Source: Clavibacter zhangzhiyongii (GTDB lineage Bacteria; Actinomycetota; Actinomycetes; Actinomycetales; Microbacteriaceae). From it: a stretch of 64,000 nucleotides of DNA. Position 1 is the stretch's first letter, and every line of letters begins with the position of its first letter. This document shows positions 57,930 through 64,000 of this stretch, piece by piece. A program made the position numbers and the translations under genes. Location of the stretch: contig NZ_CP061274.1 of the NCBI RefSeq assembly GCF_014775655.1, positions 744,001 to 808,000 on the forward strand, in the 5' to 3' direction. A model generated the notes under the pieces. The model ran no database searches. It had not been told where the DNA came from and saw only the letters and a list, made by a program, of their open reading frames with translations.

Positions 57930-57982
57930 TCGACCGCCGGCCCTGAGGGGTCGGCACCATCCAGCTGACCGCTGGACCCGAC

Positions 57983-58010
57983 GGGGCCGCCGCGCACGTG
58001 CGGCGGCCCC
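57983..58010 (+). terminator. Internal hairpin between binding protein and permease genes
   Basis: GGGGCCGCCGC and GCGGCGGCCCC are perfect 11-bp arms with a six-base loop, 54 bases after the binding-protein stop. It may act as a partial terminator or as an mRNA-stabilising stem so that the binding protein is made in excess. Confidence 0.6.
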
Positions 58011-58046
58011 GCTCCCGCATCCCCCGACCCGAAGGGCGAGACGTCC

Positions 58047-59018
58047 ATGACGACCGCTGATCTGATCGGCAAGATCCTCCAGGTGGTGGCCGCGCTGGCC
58101 GTCTTCGCCGTGGTGATCGGGCTGATCCTCTTCCTCATCGACAAGGCGCCGAAGCGCGGCCGCGACTGGGTGCAGCTCGGCGCGTTCGTGCTCCCCGCGC
58201 TGATCCTCCTGGCCGTCGGCCTCGTCTACCCGGCCTTCCGCACGACGCTGCTGGCCTTCCGCGACAACAGCGGCGAGTGGGCGGGCCTCGACAACTTCGT
58301 CTGGATGTTCACCCAGCCGTCCGCGCTGCGGACGCTGCTCAACACCGTCATCTGGGTGGTCTTCGTGCCGCTGCTGTCGACGGCCATCGGCCTCGCCTAC
58401 GCGGTCTTCATCGACAAGTCCCGCGGCGAGAAGTACTTCAAGGCCCTCGTGTTCATGCCGATGGCCATCTCCTTCGTCGGCGCCGGCATCATCTGGCGCT
58501 TCGTCTACGACTACAAGTCGGGGGACAACGAGCAGATCGGCCTCCTCAACCAGATCCTCGTCTGGCTCGGGCAGGAGCCCGTGCAGTGGCTGCAGACCTC
58601 GCCCATCAACACGGCGCTGCTCATCATCGTGATGATCTGGATCCAGACCGGCTTCGCCATGGTCGTGCTCTCCGCGAGCATCAAGGGCGTGCCCACCGAG
58701 CAGATCGAGGCCGCGCAGCTCGACGGGACGAACGCGTGGGAGCGGTTCGTGAACGTCACGCTGCCGGGCATCCGCGGATCGCTCGTCGTGGTCGTCACCA
58801 CCATCTCGATCGCGACGCTCAAGGTGTTCGACATCGTCCGCACCATGACCGCCGGCAACTTCGAGACGAGCGTCATCGCCAACGAGATGTACACGCAGGC
58901 GTTCCGCGCCGGCGAGCAGGGCCGCGGCTCCGCGCTCGCGATCGTGCTGTTCCTCATGGTGCTGCCGATCGTCATCTACAACGTCCGCGTCATGAGCAAG
59001 CAGAGGGAGATCCGATGA
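58047..59018 (+). CDS. Sugar ABC transporter permease (MalF/AglF-like)
   Basis: The 323-residue inner-membrane protein has about seven hydrophobic helices. The cytoplasmic EAA loop, EQIEAAQLDGTNAWERFVNVTLPGI (~222-246), docks the ATPase. The first helix starts near residue 5 and is followed by a short basic loop, as in AglF/MalF. It overlaps the next permease gene (ATGA), so the two form a heterodimeric channel. Confidence 0.93.
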   Translation: MTTADLIGKILQVVAALAVFAVVIGLILFLIDKAPKRGRDWVQLGAFVLPALILLAVGLVYPAFRTTLLAFRDNSGEWAGLDNFVWMFTQPSALRTLLNTVIWVVFVPLLSTAIGLAYAVFIDKSRGEKYFKALVFMPMAISFVGAGIIWRFVYDYKSGDNEQIGLLNQILVWLGQEPVQWLQTSPINTALLIIVMIWIQTGFAMVVLSASIKGVPTEQIEAAQLDGTNAWERFVNVTLPGIRGSLVVVVTTISIATLKVFDIVRTMTAGNFETSVIANEMYTQAFRAGEQGRGSALAIVLFLMVLPIVIYNVRVMSKQREIR

Positions 59019-60004
59019 GCGTCGCACCCGCCGACCTGCCCGTCGCCGACCGGGGGACCCGCCGCGGCGCCATCGAGCAGGCGGCCTCCGTCGGCGCGAA
59101 GAGCCGCCGCGTCAAGAACCGCCTCACCTCCCGGCGCGCCACGGTCGCGGCGCTCATCATCGCCGTGCTCTGGACCCTGCCGACGTTCGGCCTGTTCATC
59201 TCGTCGTTCCGCCCCGCCGGTCTGATCCAGACCACGGGCTGGTGGACGATCTTCCAGAACCCGGGCTTCACGCTCGACAACTACCAGGACGTGCTGCTGT
59301 CGACGTCCCAGTCGTCGCCGCAGCTGGGCTCGTACTTCGTCAACTCGCTCGCCATCGCGATCCCCGCGACGCTGTTCCCGCTCGTGATCGCGTCGATGGC
59401 CGCGTACGCCTTCGCGTGGATCAAGTTCAAGGGCTCGAACTTCCTGTTCGTGCTGATCTTCGCGCTGCAGATCGTGCCGCTGCAGATGGCGCTCATCCCG
59501 CTGCTGCAGATGTTCACGCGGACGCTCCGCCCGCTGCAGGAGGCCGTGCACGGCGTGATCCCGCTCATCCCCGAGCAGGGCTACCTGCCGGTGTGGGTGG
59601 CGCACACGATCTTCGCCCTGCCGCTCGCGATCTTCCTGCTGCACAACTTCATCTCGGAGATCCCGGGCGAGGTCATCGAGGCGGCCCGGGTCGACGGCGC
59701 CAGCCACGGCCAGGTGTTCTTCCGCATCGTGCTGCCGCTGGCGCTGCCGGCCATCGCGTCCTTCGCGATCTTCCAGTTCCTCTGGGTCTGGAACGACCTG
59801 CTGGTGGCGCTCATCTTCTCGGGCGGCACGGCCGACGTCGCGCCGCTCACGCAGCGCCTGGCGGAGCTCACGGGGACGCGCGGGCAGGACTGGCAGCGGC
59901 TCACAGCGGCGGCGTTCGTGTCGCTCATCGTCCCGCTCATCGTGTTCTTCAGCCTCCAGCGCTACTTCGTGCGCGGCCTCCTGGCGGGCTCCACGAAGGG
60001 CTGA
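59015..60004 (+). CDS. Sugar ABC transporter permease (MalG/AglG-like)
   Basis: The 329-residue protein has six to seven helices and an EAA loop EVIEAARVDGASHGQVFFRIVLPLALPA (~224-251). It is the partner of the preceding permease. The operon ends here: no ATP-binding subunit and no alpha-glucosidase gene follows, so the importer must borrow a shared MsiK/UgpC-type ATPase encoded elsewhere. Confidence 0.93.
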   Translation: MSVAPADLPVADRGTRRGAIEQAASVGAKSRRVKNRLTSRRATVAALIIAVLWTLPTFGLFISSFRPAGLIQTTGWWTIFQNPGFTLDNYQDVLLSTSQSSPQLGSYFVNSLAIAIPATLFPLVIASMAAYAFAWIKFKGSNFLFVLIFALQIVPLQMALIPLLQMFTRTLRPLQEAVHGVIPLIPEQGYLPVWVAHTIFALPLAIFLLHNFISEIPGEVIEAARVDGASHGQVFFRIVLPLALPAIASFAIFQFLWVWNDLLVALIFSGGTADVAPLTQRLAELTGTRGQDWQRLTAAAFVSLIVPLIVFFSLQRYFVRGLLAGSTKG

Positions 60005-60104
60005 TCCGACCCGACGCCACCGGCCCGGTCGTCCGCTCGCGCGGGTGGCCGGGCCGTCGTCGTCCGCCCCGCGCCGGGTGGTCGGGGGAGATCCCCCACG
60101 GGCG

Positions 60105-60110
60105 TAAAAT
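60105..60110 (+). promoter_or_regulatory. -10-like box of the ABC exporter gene
   Basis: TAAAAT lies seven bases before ATG 60118 and no ribosome site is present, consistent with a leaderless mRNA. It is the most AT-rich hexamer in the neighbourhood. Confidence 0.5.
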
Positions 60111-60117
60111 CGCCGGA

Positions 60118-62007
60118 ATGACGAGGATGGGCGACATCGCCGCGGGCGGCGGGATGCGCGGGGGCGGCGGACGCCGCGGACGGGTGAGCGCGGCCGACGC
60201 GGAGGCGCAGCGGAAGGCCAACGCCGAGGCGCCGCGCGTCGAGAACCTGCTGGGCCGGATCGCGGAGCTGTTCCAGCCGCACCGCCGGGCGCTGATCCTC
60301 ACGATCGTGCTCGTGCTGGTCGGCGCGGGCCTCACCGTGGTGCCGCCGCTGCTCACGCAGCAGGCGTTCGACCGTGGGCTCTTCCCGCCCACCGGCGGCC
60401 CCGACATCCCGGTGCTCGTCGAGCTCGTCGCGATCATGATCGCCATCTGGGTCGTGGGCGCGGGGCTCGGCGTCTGGCAGACCTACCTCACCGCCACCGT
60501 CGGCAACCGGGTCATGGGATCCATGCGCGTCGACCTCTTCCGCCACCTGCAGAGCATGGAGCTCGGCTTCTTCACGCGCACCAAGACGGGCGTGATCCAG
60601 TCCCGCCTCCAGAACGACGTCGGCGGCGTGGCGGCGGTCCTCACCAACACGGTCTCGAGCGTGCTCGGCAACACCGTGACGGTCATCGCGGCGCTCGTCG
60701 CGATGCTCGTGCTCAACTGGCAGCTGACCCTCGTCGCCGTCGTGCTCATGCCCGTGCTCGTGATCGCGCAGCGCCGCGTCGGCCAGGTGCGGGCGCGGAT
60801 CGCGTCGAGGACGCAGGAGTCGCTCTCCGACATGACCGCCATCACGCAGGAGACGCTGTCGGTCTCCGGCATCCTGCTGTCGAAGAGCTTCAACCGGCAG
60901 GGCGCGGAGACCGCGCGCTACGAGGCCGAGAACCGCACGCAGATCCGGCTGCAGGTGAGCCAGCAGATGAGCGGGCAGTGGTTCTTCGCGCTCGTGCAGA
61001 TATTCCTCTCCATCATCCCGGCCATCGTCTACGTGGTCGCGGGCTTCCTCATCACGGGCGGCGTCGAGGTGACGGCGGGCACGATCGTCGCCTTCACGAC
61101 CGTGCAGGCCCGCCTCATGTGGCCGCTCATCGGCCTGATGCGCGTGGCCCTCGACCTGCAGACCTCCGGCGCCCTCTTCGCCCGCATCTTCGAGTACCTC
61201 GACCTCGAGCCCGCGATCCGCGACCGGCACGACGCGCGTCCCGTGCCGGACGGGCCCGCGCTCGGCCGCGTCGCGTTCGACGGCGTGCGCTTCTCCTACC
61301 CGGACACGCGGCCCGGCGAGCGGCCGACGCTCGACGGCATGTCGTTCGAGATCCAGCCGGGGCAGTTCGCGGCGTTCGTCGGCCCCTCGGGTGCGGGCAA
61401 GACCACCGTCTCCTACCTGATCCCGCGCTTCCACGACGTGACGGGCGGCCGCGTGCTGTTCGCCGGCGCCGACGTGCGGGAGCTCGAGCAGGAGTCGCTG
61501 CTGGAGAGCATCGGCATCGTGAGCCAGGAGACCTACCTCTTCCACGCGACCATCGGCGACAACCTCCGGTACGCCCGGCCGGACGCCACGCAGGAGCAGA
61601 TCGAGCGGGCGGCGGAGGCGGCGAACATCCACCGCACCATCGAGTCCTTCCCCGACGGCTACGACACGCTCGTGGGGGAGCGCGGCTACCGGCTCTCCGG
61701 CGGCGAGAAGCAGCGCATCGCCATCGCGCGCGTGCTGCTCAAGGACCCGGCCGTGCTGATCCTCGACGAGGCCACGAGCGCGCTCGACGCCGTCTCCGAG
61801 CGCGTCGTGCAGCAGGCCCTCGACACGGCGTCGCGCGGGCGCACGACCATCGCCATCGCCCACCGGCTCTCGACCGTGGTCGACGCCGACGTGATCTTCG
61901 TCGTGGTGGCCGGCCGCATCGTGGAGCAGGGCACGCACGCCGAGCTGCTCGCCCGCCGCGGCGAGTACGCGCGCCTCTACAGCGACCAGCGCACCGAGGC
62001 GGCCTGA
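60118..62007 (+). CDS. Type-I ABC exporter (fused permease/ATPase half-transporter)
   Basis: The 629-residue protein has a six-helix exporter membrane domain (~60-345) after a Gly/Arg-rich N-terminus. The nucleotide-binding domain (~375-625) has Walker A GPSGAGKTT (~423), Q-loop VSQETYLF, signature LSGGEKQRIAIARVLL (~530) and Walker B VLILDEATSALD. All catalytic motifs are intact. It resembles MsbA/MDR-type lipid or drug exporters that act as homodimers. It stands alone after the sugar importer. Confidence 0.93.
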   Translation: MTRMGDIAAGGGMRGGGGRRGRVSAADAEAQRKANAEAPRVENLLGRIAELFQPHRRALILTIVLVLVGAGLTVVPPLLTQQAFDRGLFPPTGGPDIPVLVELVAIMIAIWVVGAGLGVWQTYLTATVGNRVMGSMRVDLFRHLQSMELGFFTRTKTGVIQSRLQNDVGGVAAVLTNTVSSVLGNTVTVIAALVAMLVLNWQLTLVAVVLMPVLVIAQRRVGQVRARIASRTQESLSDMTAITQETLSVSGILLSKSFNRQGAETARYEAENRTQIRLQVSQQMSGQWFFALVQIFLSIIPAIVYVVAGFLITGGVEVTAGTIVAFTTVQARLMWPLIGLMRVALDLQTSGALFARIFEYLDLEPAIRDRHDARPVPDGPALGRVAFDGVRFSYPDTRPGERPTLDGMSFEIQPGQFAAFVGPSGAGKTTVSYLIPRFHDVTGGRVLFAGADVRELEQESLLESIGIVSQETYLFHATIGDNLRYARPDATQEQIERAAEAANIHRTIESFPDGYDTLVGERGYRLSGGEKQRIAIARVLLKDPAVLILDEATSALDAVSERVVQQALDTASRGRTTIAIAHRLSTVVDADVIFVVVAGRIVEQGTHAELLARRGEYARLYSDQRTEAA

Positions 62008-62029
62008 GCCCGGATCCGGGCGGGTCGGG

Positions 62030-62794
62030 TCAGGACCGCGCGTCCAGCAGCTGCTGCATGTAGAGGATCTCCTTGTCCTGCACCATGACCATGCCGGTGG
62101 CGAGGTCGGCGACGAGGGGGTTCCGCGACCGGTCGAGGAGGGCCTGCGCCATCTCCACGCCGCCGCGGTGGTGGGCGATCATGAGCGTGAGGTACTTCCG
62201 CTCCGCCTCGACGCCCGTCAGGCCCTGCAGCTCGTCGAGGTCGGCCTGCGACGCGAGGCCCGGCATGGTGGCGCCGGGCGTCATGTCCATGGCCGAGTGG
62301 TCGGCCTCGCCGTCGAGCGTCGGCAGCGTCATCCACGTCATGCGCGGCTGCGACGGCGCCTGGTCGAGGCCCCACGAGGTGAGGAAGGCGTACATCTGCC
62401 CGGCCTGCTGGGCCTGCGCCTGCGCGATGTCCTGCGCGATGAGCTTGACCTCGGGGTCGTCCGTGCGGTCGATGATCATGAGCGACATCTGCACGGCCTG
62501 CTCGTGGTGCACCTGCATGTCGCGGGAGAACCCCGCCTCGGCGCTGTTCGTGCTCGGGGTGAGCGCCGACACGGGCGCCGTGACGCGACCCACGAGGAGC
62601 CCGGCGACCACGAGCGCGACCGCGACGATGCCGGCGGCGAGGCCGATGCGGATCCGGCGGCCGCGGGCGCGCGACTCCTCGCCGTGCGCGACGAGGCCCT
62701 GGAGCTCCTCCTCGCGGATGTCGTCGTCCGGGACGTGGTCGACGACCACGTCGCCGTCCGGCCGGTCGACGGCGTCGGACCCGCGGTCGGCCAC
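62030..62794 (-). CDS. DUF305 membrane-anchored protein
   Basis: GTG 62794 follows the stop of the DUF3105 gene by two bases and gives 254 residues. One helix (~52-72) anchors an outward-facing DUF305 domain (~85-254). Its ferritin-like helical repeat carries histidine/methionine-rich motifs: FSRDMQVHHEQAVQMS and YLTLMIAHHRGGVEMA. Several DUF305 proteins bind copper, so metal handling at the cell surface is a fair guess. It is coupled to the upstream DUF3105 gene. Confidence 0.88.
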   Translation of the reverse strand: MADRGSDAVDRPDGDVVVDHVPDDDIREEELQGLVAHGEESRARGRRIRIGLAAGIVAVALVVAGLLVGRVTAPVSALTPSTNSAEAGFSRDMQVHHEQAVQMSLMIIDRTDDPEVKLIAQDIAQAQAQQAGQMYAFLTSWGLDQAPSQPRMTWMTLPTLDGEADHSAMDMTPGATMPGLASQADLDELQGLTGVEAERKYLTLMIAHHRGGVEMAQALLDRSRNPLVADLATGMVMVQDKEILYMQQLLDARS

Positions 62795-62796
62795 GA

Positions 62797-63540
62797 TCAG
62801 CTGACCCGGCCCTCGCCCTCGAGGGCGCCGGTGCACGCGGCACCGGCCTCGGGGGCGTTCGGGCTCTTCCAGTACTTGGCCATGAAGTCCTTGATGCGCT
62901 GGTCGTCGACCGAGTCGACCTTGACCTGCGCGCCCCACGCCGACAGCGCGATGGGGGTGTCGAGGCCCTCGTACGGCGACATGGTGACGTAGCCGCCGAA
63001 CGACTCCGCGTACTTCTGGAGGTCCGACAGGTCGTCGCCCGTGACCTTCGCGGCGTCGTAGGTGATCCACACGGCGCCGTGCTCGAGGTCGTGCACCGCG
63101 TTCTCGTTCGGCTGCGGCTGGTCGTAGACGCCGCAGTTCAGCCACATGGCGTTGTGCTCGCCGCCGGCCGGCGGGCTCATGCCGTCGTACTTCGCGGCGT
63201 AGTCGACGGTGCCCTGCACGTGCGTGCTGGGGAGCGAGTCCCACGTCTGCAGGCCCTGGATGGAGATGTCGTCCGGGTCCTGCTTCGGCGTGCCGCTCGA
63301 GACGACGACGCCGATGACGATCGCCACCACGGCGACGGCCGCCACGGATCCCGTGATGATGCCGATGAGCCGGTTGCGGCGCGCGCGGTCCTGCTGCTTC
63401 TTGAGGGCCGCCACCTTCTCGGCGCGGCGGGCCTCGCGCTGCTGCTTGACCGTGAGGTCCTTCTGGGCCTGCTTGGCGGTCGGCGGGACGGGCCGTCCGC
63501 TCGTGTCGCCGGAGGGCGTGGTGTCGTCGCGTCGCGCCAC
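62797..63540 (-). CDS. DUF3105 membrane-anchored protein
   Basis: GTG 63540 is chosen because AGAAGGA lies seven bases upstream; it gives 247 residues. A charged N-terminus with a short coiled coil (~27-55) precedes one helix (~62-85) and an outward DUF3105 domain (~95-235) with GGEHNAMWLNCGVYD and NAVHDLEHGAVWITYD. The conserved His/Cys residues suggest metal binding, but the role is not known. It is paired with DUF305, a common actinobacterial arrangement. Confidence 0.88.
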   Translation of the reverse strand: MARRDDTTPSGDTSGRPVPPTAKQAQKDLTVKQQREARRAEKVAALKKQQDRARRNRLIGIITGSVAAVAVVAIVIGVVVSSGTPKQDPDDISIQGLQTWDSLPSTHVQGTVDYAAKYDGMSPPAGGEHNAMWLNCGVYDQPQPNENAVHDLEHGAVWITYDAAKVTGDDLSDLQKYAESFGGYVTMSPYEGLDTPIALSAWGAQVKVDSVDDQRIKDFMAKYWKSPNAPEAGAACTGALEGEGRVS

Positions 63541-63710
63541 GGAGGGTCCTTCTCTGCTGGGGGAATGTGCGCCCAGGGTACCGGCTCGGGCTGGGCGGAC
63601 CCTGCTCGGGTGCCGCCCGGACGCCCCGTAACACGGCGCGGGGGCGCGCCTAGACTGGATGAGCGGGGCCCGCCGGACCGCACACCTCATACCCGGGAGC
63701 ACCACCACAC

Positions 63711-64000
63711 GTGAAGTACGCCGACACGATCCTCGACCTCATCGGGAACACCCCGCTCGTGAAGCTCAACAAGGTGGTCGAGGGCATCTCGGCGACCGTC
63801 CTGGTGAAGGTCGAGTACCTCAACCCGGGCGGCAGCGCCAAGGACCGCATCGCCACGCGCATCATCGACGCGGCCGAGCGCGACGGGAAGCTCCAGCCCG
63901 GCGGCACGATCGTCGAGCCGACCTCGGGCAACACGGGCGTCGGCCTCGCGCTCGTCGCGCAGCAGCGCGGCTACCGCTGCGTGTTCGTGCTGCCCGACAA
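63711..64000 (+). CDS. Cystathionine beta-synthase / cysteine synthase (5' part; runs off window)
   Basis: The first 96 codons from GTG 63711 are present. They encode the start of a fold-type II PLP enzyme: LDLIGNTPLVKLN, then the PLP-lysine region EYLNPGGSAKDRIA (Lys near 43) and EPTSGNTGVGLALVA, the phosphate-binding loop. NPGGSAKDR favours the cystathionine beta-synthase group over plain cysteine synthase; the missing C-terminus (with or without CBS domains) would decide. A TAGACT -10-like box lies at 63651-63656 in the 170-base gap divergent from the DUF3105 gene. Confidence 0.85.
   Translation, partial: MKYADTILDLIGNTPLVKLNKVVEGISATVLVKVEYLNPGGSAKDRIATRIIDAAERDGKLQPGGTIVEPTSGNTGVGLALVAQQRGYRCVFVLPD

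Overview
Organism. The DNA is very GC-rich, with near-exclusive G/C third codon positions, dense gene packing and many 4-base stop/start overlaps. It carries a typical actinobacterial gene order around ftsH-fol-panC-lysS-clpC. Protein styles (DUF3180, DUF3105, DUF305, an M23/NlpC pair, an Agl-type sugar importer) fit a member of the Microbacteriaceae. A Clavibacter-like plant-associated species is my best guess; that is inference and the species is not proven.

Layout. 1-17.4 kb is an exopolysaccharide locus: several glycosyltransferases, a CDP-alcohol phosphotransferase, a Wzy/O-antigen-ligase-like membrane protein, a Wzc-like chain-length/tyrosine kinase, a Wzx-type flippase, and a 2,049-residue secreted protein built from LamG and PKD modules. 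17.4-28 kb is accessory: an orphan histidine kinase, a GH10 xylanase, an SDR epimerase, a TspO-like membrane protein divergent from a MarR regulator, a DUF2071 protein, a GH15 enzyme, an acyltransferase-3 protein and a macrodomain protein. 28.1-28.4 kb holds three tRNA genes (Glu-Asp-Phe, minus strand). 28.9-31.6 kb holds two paralogous coiled-coil peptidoglycan hydrolases with different catalytic domains.

31.7-48.2 kb is a conserved housekeeping block: ppa, tilS, hpt, ftsH, folE, folP, a fused folB-folK, DUF3180, two bacterial PH-domain proteins, a DUF2520 reductase-like protein, panC, lysS, two small membrane proteins, and clpC behind a ClgR-like box. 48.4-50.2 kb holds an epimerase/aldo-keto reductase pair. 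50.3-51.6 kb holds rplJ-rplL with a structured leader. After it come a LuxR-type regulator broken by one amber codon, a MarR-MFS pair, a LacI-controlled sugar ABC importer without its own ATPase, a type-I ABC exporter, a DUF3105-DUF305 pair, and the 5' part of a cystathionine beta-synthase/cysteine synthase gene at the right edge.

How it works together. The first cluster reads as one Wzx/Wzy-type capsule or EPS pathway with a secreted adhesin-like protein inside it. The fol-pan-lysS-clpC block is core metabolism and proteostasis. The right third is nutrient uptake and regulation. I saw no insertion sequences, phage genes, CRISPR arrays or rRNA genes. The most distinctive signals are the amber-interrupted LuxR gene, the two hydrolase paralogues, well-formed operators (MarR, LacI, ClgR), a recurrent -10-like box 6-8 bases ahead of start codons, and a frame-independent preference for the string GGATCC.
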